The notes: generated from the letters alone by a model not told the origin. 64,000 bases of DNA from Actinomadura macra NBRC 14102 (GCF_001552215.1 NZ_BCQT01000027.1:80582-144581), one strand, 5' to 3'; shown: positions 50,598-59,109, counted from the first letter of the stretch. Numbers and translations are program-made.

Positions 50598-51722
50598 TCA
50601 GGCGGTGGTGAGCCAGTCGACGCGGTGAGCCTCGGTCGGATCGGGGGTCTCCCAACGGCGGACGAGACGGTCCACGACCGCGTCGGGGACGGGGGCCGCC
50701 CGGGCACGGTTGCGGTCGCGCAGCACGCGCGGCGGCGCCTCCAGGGCGACGACCTCGACGCGTCCGCGATAGTCGGCGACAAGACCGGTGCACTGCTCGC
50801 GGAGCTGCCGCGACACGTTGGTGGCGTTCCACACGAACGACCTCCCGGCGCGCAGGTGGGCGCGGGCCAGGTCGTGCGCGGCGGCGGCCACCGCACGCTG
50901 GTCGCCGGACGGCGCGACGCCCAGCTCCGCGCGCAGCCGGTCCAGGCTCACCATCGGCGTGTCCGGCCGGTTGGCGGCGATCCAGTGGTCCTTGCCGACC
51001 CCCGGCAGCCCGGACAGCAGGGTCACGGTGAGGCGGGTGTCGTCGTAGGCGGCGTAGTCGGGGTCCCGCCCGGGCTTGCGGAAGTACCAGAACCGGGCGT
51101 GATCGGAGGGGAACGCGCGCGGGGTGTCCAGGCACCGCTGCTCGGCGCAGTACTCGCGGTACAGCGCGATGTTCTCCACGACCTCGCTGGTGTCGGAGCA
51201 GATCCGGCCGAGGATGTCGGCGGTCGCGAGCAGCACCAGGTCGTCATTACGGGCCAGCAGGCTGGCGCGGAACGCGATCTGCTGGAGGTCGGGCCGCTCC
51301 AACGCCCAGAACGGCACCTGGTGATGCCGGACGAGCGCCGCGACATGCTCGCGCCAGGCGACCGGCGCGTCCAGCTCCCACAGGATCCGCCGCACCATCA
51401 GGTCGCCGCGCCGCGAGTGGCCGCGCGCGGTGATCCGCCCGTCGTCGTCGGTCCGGGTGCACTGCGGTTTGGCGATGTCGTGCATCAGGACCGTCGTGAA
51501 CAGCCGGACGCGCTCGTCCGGCGGCCGCTCACGCCAACCGGGCAGCGAGGCCAGCGCCTCGCACGCCAACCGGGTGTGAACCTCGACGTCACCCTCGGCG
51601 TGGTGGAGCGCGTCCTGCGGGACGCCCGCGAGCGCGCGCACCCAGCCGAACGCCTCCCGGATCTGCGCCCACGGGACGGCCCAGTGCGGCGGCGCCGGGC
51701 ACAGGTCAGCGAACACCCGCAT
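50598..51722 (-). CDS. HD-Pnk: HD phosphoesterase fused to polynucleotide kinase
   Basis: 374 residues. The N-terminal HD domain has H49, the H-D pair at 81-82 and H133-H134 with D168 as likely metal ligands. The C-terminal P-loop is G-L-P-G-V-G-K-D at 238-245, with Asp in the Thr/Ser position as usual for this family, then V-S-L-D-R-L and the lid R-x3-R. The Runella HD-Pnk enzyme removes 2',3'-cyclic phosphate ends and phosphorylates 5'-OH ends. It follows the RNA ligase gene with a 17-nt overlap, so healing and sealing are co-expressed. Confidence 0.88.
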   Translation of the reverse strand: MRVFADLCPAPPHWAVPWAQIREAFGWVRALAGVPQDALHHAEGDVEVHTRLACEALASLPGWRERPPDERVRLFTTVLMHDIAKPQCTRTDDDGRITARGHSRRGDLMVRRILWELDAPVAWREHVAALVRHHQVPFWALERPDLQQIAFRASLLARNDDLVLLATADILGRICSDTSEVVENIALYREYCAEQRCLDTPRAFPSDHARFWYFRKPGRDPDYAAYDDTRLTVTLLSGLPGVGKDHWIAANRPDTPMVSLDRLRAELGVAPSGDQRAVAAAAHDLARAHLRAGRSFVWNATNVSRQLREQCTGLVADYRGRVEVVALEAPPRVLRDRNRARAAPVPDAVVDRLVRRWETPDPTEAHRVDWLTTA

Positions 51723-52494
51723 ACAGCACCTCCGGGTCGGCCAGGCCGTTGGCGATGATGGGGCGGTCCTGCCAGTGCGTCCCCGCGTCCAGGATCGCCG
51801 TCAGGAAGCCCGGCCGGACCCACTTGTAGCGGTCGACGGTCTTCCCGTCCTGCTCCACCTTGATATAGAGGCCCTCCATCTCGTCGGAGGCGTCGCTCTC
51901 CGCCGCGGCGCGGACGGGATCGGCGCCGCCCGCCGTCGCGGCCTCACGCAGCGCATCCCGCCACCCGGGCGTGCGACACCTCGACGGCCCGACGAACGCG
52001 GTCAGCGCCGCGACGTCATCCAGGGGACCTTCGTGCAGCACGGGCACCGACACCACGGGGGTGCCGTCCAGGAGCTCACGGCGGCGGGCGGTGGACAGGA
52101 ACGTCCCATCCGACTGGTCGAGGACGTCGAACTCGCAGAAGTAGTGAGGCAGGGCGTCGTAGAAGACGGTGTGCTTGGCGTAGAGCCACTCGCCATACAT
52201 CACATGCCGGTCGCTCAGGCGTTCCCGCAGGACATGCTGCACCGACGCGGCCCACGCCTTGAGCGGCCCGAACTGGCGCTCGCGTGGGCCGCCGGTCAGG
52301 TAGTGGCCCCTGCTCTGCAGCCGCAGCGTCCCCTCGGCGGAGAAGCTGATGCCGCAGTTGGCGCCGTCCAGCTTCTCCTCCACCACCAAGGACCGGCCGG
52401 CGATCGCCGTGAAGGGCACGGCGGCCAGGTCGTGGTCACCCGGTTGGAGCCGGGAGCCCGCGATATGCCGGGTCCGGGGGTACTTGCGGAGCAT
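51706..52494 (-). CDS. ATP-dependent RNA ligase family protein
   Basis: 262 residues. All nucleotidyl-transferase motifs are visible: motif I E-K-L-D-G with K41 as the AMP-accepting Lys, Ia S-R-G-H (61-64), III Y-G-E-W-L-Y-A-K-H (100-108), IIIa F-C-E-F-D-V, IV E-M-E-G-L-Y-I-K near 212 and V Y-K-W-V near 228. There is no large extra C-terminal domain, as in Rnl2-like bacterial ligases. It seals 5'-phosphate to 3'-OH ends prepared by HD-Pnk. No Shine-Dalgarno is evident; TAGAAC a few bases upstream suggests a leaderless message. Confidence 0.88.
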   Translation of the reverse strand: MLRKYPRTRHIAGSRLQPGDHDLAAVPFTAIAGRSLVVEEKLDGANCGISFSAEGTLRLQSRGHYLTGGPRERQFGPLKAWAASVQHVLRERLSDRHVMYGEWLYAKHTVFYDALPHYFCEFDVLDQSDGTFLSTARRRELLDGTPVVSVPVLHEGPLDDVAALTAFVGPSRCRTPGWRDALREAATAGGADPVRAAAESDASDEMEGLYIKVEQDGKTVDRYKWVRPGFLTAILDAGTHWQDRPIIANGLADPEVLYAGVR

Positions 52495-52656
52495 GCCGTC
52501 CGTTCTAGTGATTTCCAGCGATCACGCCAACCGGTTTTCCCGCGCCGAGTCCGCGACGGCCCCGAACACCGCGACCCCGGGTGCCGTCACGATGAGCCCG
52601 TCACCGATTCCGATCAGCGTGGGCAGCAGCGCCCCGGCCGCCGGTGCCCGCCGCGT

Positions 52657-53553
52657 TCAGCTGATCGCCACCCTGGCCAGCGCGCCCGTCTCGAGCGCCA
52701 CCCACAGCGCGCCGTCCGCGCCGACCGCGATGCCGTGCGGTTCCGAGGCCGGTGTCGGCAGGATGTGCTCGTCGAGGCGGCCCTCCGGGGTGATGCGCCC
52801 GACGTGCGCGGTACCCCACTCGGTGAACCACAAGGCCTCGTCCGGACCCGCGACGATGCCGTGCGGGCGGGAGGCCGGATCGGGCAGGGGGAACTCGGTG
52901 ACCTTCCCCTCGGTGGTGATCCGTCCGATCTGGCCCGCGCCGATCTCGGTGAACCACAGCGCGCCGTCGGGGCCGGCGGTGATCCCGACCGGTGCCGCGC
53001 CCTCGGTGGGCAGCGCGTGAACGGCGATGTCCCCGCCGGGGGTGATCCGGCCGACCGCGTTGCCCTGGTTGAGCGTGAACCACAGCGCCCCGTCCGGCCC
53101 CTGCGTGATCATCGAGGGTGTGGTCGCGGCGCCGGGCAGCGCGAAGCCGGTGACCTCGCCGTCGACGGTGATCCGGCCGATGCGGCCGGCGCTCATCTGC
53201 GCGAACCACAGGTTCCCGTCAGGGCCCGCGGTGATCCCGCAGGGGCCGCAGTCCGCGGGCACCGCGAACTCCGCGACCTCGCCGTCGGTGGTGATGCGGC
53301 CGATCCGGTGGCCCTGGAATTCGGTGAACCACAGCGCGCCGTCCGGGCCCACCGTGATGATCATCGGCCCGTCGGTGAGGGGCTCGCCGGGATGCAGGGA
53401 GAGGGCGCCGTCCGGGGTCATCCGTCCGACGCGACGCTCATGGACCAGCGTGAACCACAGGGCGCCGTCCGGCCCGGCGGTGATCCCGTACGGGCCTGCC
53501 TCCGCGCCCGCTACCGTGAACTCCCTGATCGTCGCGTGTGAACCCGATTGCAT
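52657..53553 (-). CDS. Virginiamycin B lyase-like (Vgb) seven-bladed propeller
   Basis: 298 residues made of seven repeats of about 42 residues of the type G-I-T-A-G-P-D-G-A-L-W-F-T-E ... G-R-I-T. This is the Vgb/streptogramin lyase fold. Candidate active-site residues lie in P-H-G-I and W-F-T-E-W-G-T-A-H near 235-260, but I cannot confirm the full Vgb set, and many relatives have other functions. ATG 53553 has GAGGGGGG upstream. A TetR gene is divergent with an inverted repeat between, the usual set-up for an inducible resistance enzyme. Confidence 0.82.
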   Translation of the reverse strand: MQSGSHATIREFTVAGAEAGPYGITAGPDGALWFTLVHERRVGRMTPDGALSLHPGEPLTDGPMIITVGPDGALWFTEFQGHRIGRITTDGEVAEFAVPADCGPCGITAGPDGNLWFAQMSAGRIGRITVDGEVTGFALPGAATTPSMITQGPDGALWFTLNQGNAVGRITPGGDIAVHALPTEGAAPVGITAGPDGALWFTEIGAGQIGRITTEGKVTEFPLPDPASRPHGIVAGPDEALWFTEWGTAHVGRITPEGRLDEHILPTPASEPHGIAVGADGALWVALETGALARVAIS

Positions 53554-53607
53554 GGATCGTCCCCCCTCGTCCTGCTTCACGTGCTCTTATCCGCGCGACG
53601 GCGAGAC

Positions 53608-53629
53608 TAACGCAACATCAGTCGCGTTA
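53608..53629. promoter_or_regulatory. TetR-type operator between the vgb-like and TetR genes
   Basis: TAACGC-N10-GCGTTA, a perfect inverted repeat in the 118-nt divergent gap. Confidence 0.6.
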
Positions 53630-53671
53630 CGATCCTCGCGTGCCCACCTCTCGACGCCACCGGGTCCGCCC

Positions 53672-54271
53672 GTGACCGCCCCCGGGCCCGGAACCGTCCG
53701 GCCGGGCGGCCGCACGGCCCGCATCCGCGACGCCGTACGGCGCGCCACGCTCGCCGAGCTGGCCGAGAGCGGCCACCAGGGACTCACCGTCGAGGGCGTC
53801 GCCGCGCGCTCCGGGGTGCATCGCACGACCGTCTACCGCCGCTGGGGGAGTGCCGACGGGCTCATCGCGGACGCACTCGACCTGGCGTCCGGCGAGCCGT
53901 GGCCGCTGCCCGACACCGGCACGCTGGCCGGGGACCTGCAAACGATCACCCGCCTCGTCCTGAGCGGCTTCACCGACCCCGGGCAGGGACCGCTCACCCG
54001 CGCGTTCGTTCTGGCAGCGGCACAGAGCCCGGGCACCGCCGCCGCCCTGCGCGCCTTCCTCACCCGGCGGCACGAGCAGGCCACCGTGATCGTAAAACGC
54101 GCGATCGAACGGGGTGAGGTTCCCGCCGGGACCGATGGCACCGAGGTCGTGCGGATCGCGGTCGCGCCGCTGTACTACCGGCTGTTCGTCAGCGGCGAGC
54201 CGCTCGACGAGCCCACCGCCGACCGCGCCGCCGCGGCGGCCTGCGCGGCGGCGCGCGCCGGAGCCCTCTGA
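53672..54271 (+). CDS. TetR/AcrR family regulator
   Basis: 199 residues. Helix-turn-helix: T-L-A-E-L-A-E-S-G-H-Q-G-L-T-V-E-G-V-A-A-R-S-G-V-H-R-T-T-V-Y-R-R-W. The C-terminal domain resembles TetR_C_11. GTG 53672 is the probable start. It is divergent from the Vgb-like lyase and faces a second, convergent TetR gene 10 nt away. Confidence 0.9.
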   Translation: MTAPGPGTVRPGGRTARIRDAVRRATLAELAESGHQGLTVEGVAARSGVHRTTVYRRWGSADGLIADALDLASGEPWPLPDTGTLAGDLQTITRLVLSGFTDPGQGPLTRAFVLAAAQSPGTAAALRAFLTRRHEQATVIVKRAIERGEVPAGTDGTEVVRIAVAPLYYRLFVSGEPLDEPTADRAAAAACAAARAGAL

Positions 54272-54281
54272 CCGCCGCGCT

Positions 54282-54866
54282 TCAGAGGCGGTACGGGGCG
54301 AGCACGGCGTCCACATCGGCGCGCAGCGCGTCCACGAGGTCACCCTCTCCCGCCACCGCCCACAGGATGAGCGCCCCGTTGTAGGCGAGCTGGACGGAGC
54401 GGGCCAGCCCGCCGGCGTCCACCTCGGGAACCAGTTCGCCCACCGCGACGGCCTCCCGCAGCAGCGCGGCGACCTCTTCGGCCGTCGCCCGCGCGTGTGA
54501 CGCCGCGTGGGCGCGAAACTCCGGGTCGGTCATGTCCAGTTGCAGGAAGCCCAGGTTGTTGGCCATCTGCTCCGGGCTGCGGACGCCCGCCGTCAGAGCC
54601 GCCAAAGCCGCGTGCAGGATCGTCAACGGCGTCCCGCCCTCCCGCCTGGCGTGCTCGAAGGGTTTCCGCGCGTCGTGCGCGCCGCGCCCGGCGAGGGCCA
54701 GCAGCAACCCGCGCTTGGACCCGAAGCGCTGGACCAGCGTCGCCGGTGCCAGCCCGGCCTCCTCCGCCACGGCGCCGAGCGTGAGGCGGGTTAGCCCGAC
54801 CCGTCCGAGCGCGCGGCCCGCCGCGGCGAGGACCGCCTCGTCGCTGGTCGTGCGTGGCCTCGCCAC
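54282..54866 (-). CDS. TetR/AcrR family regulator
   Basis: 194 residues. HTH with L-T-L-G-A-V-A-E-E-A-G-L-A-P-A-T-L-V-Q-R-F-G-S-K near 25-50. GTG 54866 has GGGAGG upstream. Just upstream, ACAGTC-N5-ACAGTC is a direct repeat at about 54885-54901 and may be its site. No effector gene is obvious; the next gene on this strand is the FBP protein 86 nt upstream. Confidence 0.88.
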   Translation of the reverse strand: MARPRTTSDEAVLAAAGRALGRVGLTRLTLGAVAEEAGLAPATLVQRFGSKRGLLLALAGRGAHDARKPFEHARREGGTPLTILHAALAALTAGVRSPEQMANNLGFLQLDMTDPEFRAHAASHARATAEEVAALLREAVAVGELVPEVDAGGLARSVQLAYNGALILWAVAGEGDLVDALRADVDAVLAPYRL

Positions 54867-54952
54867 CCGGACCTCCCGCTGACTGTCGAACGACTGTTGG
54901 CGAACCCTACCGGCCGGGGCACACCGATCACGCGCACCGGACGGCGCCGCGG

Positions 54953-55456
54953 TCAGCTGATCACTTTGTCGATGAAGGCGGTCAGGTTGAGCCGGGCGCG
55001 GGCGACCTTCTCCTCCACCGAAAGGGTCTCGTCGAGGCCGCCGCCGGCGGAGGTCTGCTTCCGGCCTCGGATGAACAGGGAACAGGCAAGGTCGGTGCAG
55101 AAGTACTGCCCGACGGTGTTGCCCTGGCGTCCGGCCTCCCCGGTACGGCGCGCGGTCATCAGCGCCACCCCGCCCCCGGAATGGGTGGTCAGGCACAGCG
55201 AGCACATGCTGCGCGAGGTGAAGCCGCGCGCCGTCCCGGTGACCGCCCGCAGCGCGATGCCGACGAGACGGCCGCCGCGTTCGGCGACCAGGTAGGCGCG
55301 GCCCGGGGCGCCGGGATCTCGCCAGCCGAGGAAGTCAAGATCGTCCCATGGACGCTCCTGCAGGTCCTTGGGCAGGCCCAGACGCTTCGTCTCGCCCTTG
55401 GAACAGTTGACGAAGGACCCACGTACGTCACTTTCGGTGATTGCCCTCATGTTCAT
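54953..55456 (-). CDS. FBP domain (FusB C-terminal-like zinc-finger) protein
   Basis: 167 residues. The four zinc ligands are C85, C88, C120 and C125 in the C-S-L-C and Y-F-C-T-D-L-A-C arrangement. This is the treble-clef domain of FusB-type elongation-factor-G-binding proteins. FusB rescues EF-G from fusidic acid; actinobacterial homologues may act in translation recovery. It is divergent from a TetR gene across a 64-nt gap holding a strong palindrome, so it is probably inducible. Confidence 0.9.
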   Translation of the reverse strand: MNMRAITESDVRGSFVNCSKGETKRLGLPKDLQERPWDDLDFLGWRDPGAPGRAYLVAERGGRLVGIALRAVTGTARGFTSRSMCSLCLTTHSGGGVALMTARRTGEAGRQGNTVGQYFCTDLACSLFIRGRKQTSAGGGLDETLSVEEKVARARLNLTAFIDKVIS

Positions 55457-55464
55457 CGAGGCTA

Positions 55465-55489
55465 GTTTACCTAATATTATTAGGCAAAC
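55465..55489. promoter_or_regulatory. 25-bp TetR operator between FBP and TetR genes
   Basis: GTTTACCTAATATTATTAGGCAAAC at 55465-55489 reads as a near-perfect palindrome with one mismatched pair (positions 5 and 21) and centre T. It is the most AT-rich patch in this part of the window, 9 nt upstream of the FBP start. Confidence 0.75.
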
Positions 55490-55520
55490 GCCTTATTCGC
55501 CTAGTGCAAGGGGAGCTCCC

Positions 55521-56117
55521 ATGGCCCGTACGGGCATCACCGCAGACCGCCTCACGCGGACGGCGGCGGAACTGGCCGACGAACTCGGCTTCGAGAGGGT
55601 GACCGTCTCGGCGGTCGCGCGCCGGCTCGGCGTCAGGGACCCGAGCCTGTACGCCCACATAGAGAATGCGCGGGAGCTGAAGGTGCGGGTGGCGTTGCTG
55701 GCCTTGGAGGAAATGGCCGACGGGGTCGCCGACGCGTTGGCCGGCCGCGCGGGCAAGGACGCCCTGGTGGCGTTCGCCAACGCCTACCGCGCCTACGCCG
55801 CCGCGCATCCCGGTCGGTACACCGCGGCCCGGTTCGAGCTCGATCCAGAGACCGCGGCCGGCAGCGCCGGGCCCAGGCACACGGAGATGACGCGGGCGAT
55901 CCTGCGCGCCTACGACCTTCCAGAGCCGGACCAGACCGACGCGGTGCGCTTTCTGGGCAGCGTTTTCCACGGGTTCGTCAGCCTGGAACTGGCGGGCGGC
56001 TTCCGCCACACCCCCCGCGCGGCCGAAGCCTCCTGGACCTGGACGCTGGACACCGTCGACTTCGCCCTCAAGAACCGTCCGGTTCACGGGGCCACCGTGG
56101 AGGAGCCGCCTTCCTGA
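55521..56117 (+). CDS. TetR/AcrR family regulator with WHG-type C-terminus
   Basis: 198 residues. HTH: T-V-S-A-V-A-R-R-L-G-V-R-D-P-S-L-Y-A-H-I near 27-46. The C-terminal F-H-G-F-V-S-L-E-L-A-G-G-F is the TetR_C_33 (WHG) signature. ATG 55521 has GGGGAG upstream. It is divergent from the FBP gene and probably represses it through the palindrome at 55465-55489. Confidence 0.9.
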   Translation: MARTGITADRLTRTAAELADELGFERVTVSAVARRLGVRDPSLYAHIENARELKVRVALLALEEMADGVADALAGRAGKDALVAFANAYRAYAAAHPGRYTAARFELDPETAAGSAGPRHTEMTRAILRAYDLPEPDQTDAVRFLGSVFHGFVSLELAGGFRHTPRAAEASWTWTLDTVDFALKNRPVHGATVEEPPS

Positions 56118-56161
56118 TCATGGGGGCCGTCCGCGAGCGCAGATCAACGGGCCGGCCCCGG

Positions 56162-56800
56162 TCAGCGCGCCAACAGCCCCTCCATGCGGCTGATCTCGGC
56201 CAACTGGGTGGACTGGACGTCGCGGGCCATCTCCTGGACGGTGACGTCGGTGCCCTTGTCCAGGACGTTCCTGGCCATCGTGAGCGCGCCCCGGTGGTGG
56301 TTGATCATCAGCGTCAGGTAGAGCTTGTCGAACACGGCGGCACGCGCGCCCCGCAGGCCCCTGAGTTGCTCCTGCGTGGCCATCCCCGGCATGCCGGCGT
56401 GCCGCGTGCCGTGGTCCCGGCCGTGCGCCTTCAAGACGGCCTCGGAGTTCTGCTTCAGCCACGACCGCATCACCGCGATCTCGACTTTCTGTGTGGCATC
56501 GATGCGGGACGCCAGCGATCGCACCCGCTCGTCGGACGCCCGGGACGGGGCCAGCGCGGACATCTCCAACGCCTGCGCGTGGTGCGGGATCATCATCTGC
56601 ACGAACCCGACCTCGGCCGCGGTGGGTGGCGCGGCCTCGCGCGGGCCGGCGACCCGGGTCTTGTTCGGCTCGCCCGGGCGGCCCGGGACCAGCACGGTCC
56701 TCGATGGAGCCGTCTCCGGTCCACCATCGCCGCCGCACCCCATCAGGGCGCCGGCGGCCAGGGCCACCACCACACCCGCCACCGTGATCCGGTGCCGCAT
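56162..56800 (-). CDS. DUF305 lipoprotein
   Basis: 212 residues. Lipobox A-L-M-G-C with the acylated Cys at 22. The two DUF305 half-sites M-M-I-P-H-H-A-Q-A-L-E-M and M-I-N-H-H-R-G-A-L-T-M are present, a ferritin-like helical bundle with His pairs suited to metal binding. Secreted DUF305 proteins are common beside copper or LVIVD genes; here the LVIVD gene is divergent. ATG 56800 has GGGAGG upstream. Confidence 0.9.
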   Translation of the reverse strand: MRHRITVAGVVVALAAGALMGCGGDGGPETAPSRTVLVPGRPGEPNKTRVAGPREAAPPTAAEVGFVQMMIPHHAQALEMSALAPSRASDERVRSLASRIDATQKVEIAVMRSWLKQNSEAVLKAHGRDHGTRHAGMPGMATQEQLRGLRGARAAVFDKLYLTLMINHHRGALTMARNVLDKGTDVTVQEMARDVQSTQLAEISRMEGLLAR

Positions 56801-56903
56801 CGAACCTCCCACGTCCTGGCCGGCCTCCCGGACCGTATCCGTAGAGCAAGGTGTCATAAAAGGGTCAGATCTACCCATCTACCCCAAAACACTCCATACT
56901 CCA

Positions 56904-56923
56904 TGAACATCAGGACCTGTTCA
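56904..56923. promoter_or_regulatory. Inverted repeat between DUF305 and LVIVD genes
   Basis: TGAACA-N8-TGTTCA in the 152-nt divergent gap, 30 nt before the LVIVD start. Possible shared operator. Confidence 0.45.
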
Positions 56924-56952
56924 CGGGGGCCATGGAGACGAAGGAGTCAGGG

Positions 56953-58386
56953 GTGGCGCCAGTTCTCAGGCGAAGATCCAGACGCAGGACCCTTGTGGTC
57001 GCCCTCTCGAGCATCGCGCTGATGATCTCGGCCATGCTCGTCCCGGCGGCCTCGGCCGACCAAGTCCCGGGCAAGGACGAGATCACCGGTAGCCCGAACA
57101 TGCATCATCTGGCGAACATCCCCAAGCAGGGGCCGCTCGCCGCACCCGCCGCCTACGGCTCGGACTGGGCCTTCAAGGGCCGGTTCGCCTTCGGCGGCAA
57201 CTACGAAGGCTTCACCATCTATGACATCAGCCGGCCCGAGACGCCCAAGGTCGTCACGGTGGTGCACTGCCCCGGCTCCCAGAACGACGTGTCGATCGCC
57301 GGTGACCTGCTGTTCCTGTCGACCGACCGGTCGATGAGCGACGACTCGTGCCAGGCCGTGCCCAAGCCCGCGACCGACAAGACGGCGTGGGAAGGCATCA
57401 AGATCTTCGACATTTCCGACGTGCACAACCCGCGCTACCTCAAGGCGGTCGAGACGAAGTGCGGCTCCCACACCAACACCCTCGTCCCGGGCAAGCGCGG
57501 TACCGCCTACATCTACGTGTCCTCGTACTCCCCGAACGACACCTACCCCGACTGCCTCCCACCGCACGATCTCATCTCGATCGTGAAGATCCCGCTGAAG
57601 AACCCGGTCGCGGCGAGCGTGGTGGCCGAGCCTGTGCTGTTCCCGGACGGCGGCAACCCCGGTGACCCGCCGGACACGCCCTGGCCCGGCCGTACCAGCG
57701 CCACCACGGGCTGCCACGACCTGACCGCCTACCCGGACGAGGACCTGATGGCCGGCGCCTGCATGGGCGACGGCGTGCTGTTCGACATCACCGATCCGCT
57801 CAAGCCGCGCACCATCACCAGCGTGCGCGACAACGAGAACTTCGCGTTCTGGCATTCGGCGACCTTCAACAACAGCGCCAGCAAGATCGTCTTTACGGAC
57901 GAGCTGGGCGGCGGCTCCGCGGCCACCTGCAACCCGACGGTCGGCCAGCAGAAGGGCGCCAACGCCATCTACGACATCGTCGGCGAAGGCAGGCACCGCA
58001 AGCTGGAGTTCCGCAGCTACTACAAGATTCCTCGACACAACGCCGACAACGAGAACTGCGTGGCCCACAACGGCTCGCTGATCCCCGTGCGGGGCAAGGA
58101 CATCATGGTGCAGTCCTGGTACCAGGGCGGCATCTCGATCATGGACTTCACCGACTCACGGCATCCCGAGGAACTCGCCTGGCTCGACCGCGGCCCCTGG
58201 TCGGACAATCTGGAGGTCCTCGCCGGCACCTGGTCCACGTACTACTACAACGGCTACATCTACTCCAACGACATCCAAAAGGGCCTGGACGTCATCGACA
58301 TCCGGGACCCTCGTACCGACAAGGCCAAGCGCGTCAGGCTCGACGTGCTCAACGCCCAGTCTCAGCCGAACTACTTCGACGAGTGA
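56953..58386 (+). CDS. Secreted LVIVD-repeat protein
   Basis: About 477 residues. A signal peptide with twin Arg (R-R-R-S-R-R-R) ends at A-S-A. The mature part has repeated beta-propeller strands of the form F-T-I-Y-D-I-S-R-P-E-T-P-K-V, I-K-I-F-D-I-S-D-V-H-N-P and V-I-D-I-R-D-P, the LVIVD pattern. Function unknown; such proteins are often found with DUF305 in actinobacteria. GTG 56953 has AAGGAG 6 nt upstream, better than ATG 56932, which has none. Confidence 0.9.
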   Translation: MAPVLRRRSRRRTLVVALSSIALMISAMLVPAASADQVPGKDEITGSPNMHHLANIPKQGPLAAPAAYGSDWAFKGRFAFGGNYEGFTIYDISRPETPKVVTVVHCPGSQNDVSIAGDLLFLSTDRSMSDDSCQAVPKPATDKTAWEGIKIFDISDVHNPRYLKAVETKCGSHTNTLVPGKRGTAYIYVSSYSPNDTYPDCLPPHDLISIVKIPLKNPVAASVVAEPVLFPDGGNPGDPPDTPWPGRTSATTGCHDLTAYPDEDLMAGACMGDGVLFDITDPLKPRTITSVRDNENFAFWHSATFNNSASKIVFTDELGGGSAATCNPTVGQQKGANAIYDIVGEGRHRKLEFRSYYKIPRHNADNENCVAHNGSLIPVRGKDIMVQSWYQGGISIMDFTDSRHPEELAWLDRGPWSDNLEVLAGTWSTYYYNGYIYSNDIQKGLDVIDIRDPRTDKAKRVRLDVLNAQSQPNYFDE

Positions 58387-58547
58387 CCTGAGCGGCCGGG
58401 TCCCCGGCCCCACGCGGCGGCGAGCCGGGTGGGGCCGGGGGCCTGTGTGTGTAGCGCGACCCCTGGCCGTTCGCCCCCGACGGGTGATTCGCCCTGCTCG
58501 ACGATCTCGGCCGACGCCTCGCCGGAAGGCAGCGGGGAAGTGCCGGT

Positions 58548-58940
58548 TCAGTCGATGACCGCGGTGGCCTCGACCTCGACCACGATGGCGGGGTCGGCCA
58601 GGGCGACAACGCCTATCCCCGTGAGCGGCGGGACGGGGGTGACGCCCAGCTTCGCGGAGGCCCTGGCGAATCCCTCCACGAACAGGGACATCTTGTCGGG
58701 GGTCCAGTCGGCGACGTAGACGGTCAGTTTGACCACGTTCTCGAAGGAGCCACCGACCTCGGCAAGGGCGATGCCGATGTTGAGGTAGCACTGCTCAACC
58801 TGAGCGGCGAAGTCGTCGTCGGCGCCATGTGCGACCTGACCGGCGACGAAGACCAGCCGTGATCCGGTGGCGACCGACACCTGCCGGTAAAGATCGACGA
58901 GCTGGGCCGTCGGCCATGGACTGGTCTCCCTGGTCGCCAA
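58548..58940 (-). pseudogene. RidA family protein with replaced N-terminus
   Basis: From V-D-L-Y-R-Q-V-S-V-A-T-G to the end (about 115 residues) this is a good RidA/YjgF domain, which normally hydrolyses reactive enamines. The usual first strand before V-D-L-Y-R is missing; the frame instead begins at a TTG in sequence that on the other strand encodes a TetR C-terminus. The loop after G-Q-V-A is also about six residues shorter than in relatives. It has no Shine-Dalgarno or promoter of its own left. It may be translated but is probably damaged. Confidence 0.6.
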
Positions 58941-59109
58941 CGGCCCGCTGCCCCGCCAGACGCTTCACCATGGCGCCCCCATGCTGGCCGCTCTGTTCAT
59001 CAGCGAAGGCGACCAGCCCGACCGTTGTCGCACGTCGACCGAACAGGGCTGGAAACACCTGCTCCCGTCCAGCGAGGAACCGGGGTGCGAGCGGCCGACC
59101 CAGGAGTAA
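58903..59109 (+). pseudogene. C-terminal remnant of a TetR regulator
   Basis: A 68-codon open stretch ending in TAA. It begins W-A-V-G-H-G-L-V-S-L-V-A-N-G-P-L-P-R-Q-T and continues P-M-L-A-A-L-F, with G-D-Q-P-D-R-C-R, the C-terminal part of WHG-type TetR proteins. No start codon, helix-turn-helix or upstream part exists; an in-frame stop lies at 58888-58890, inside ridA. The natural arrangement is tetR divergent from ridA; a deletion removed both 5' ends and the shared promoter. Confidence 0.65.
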
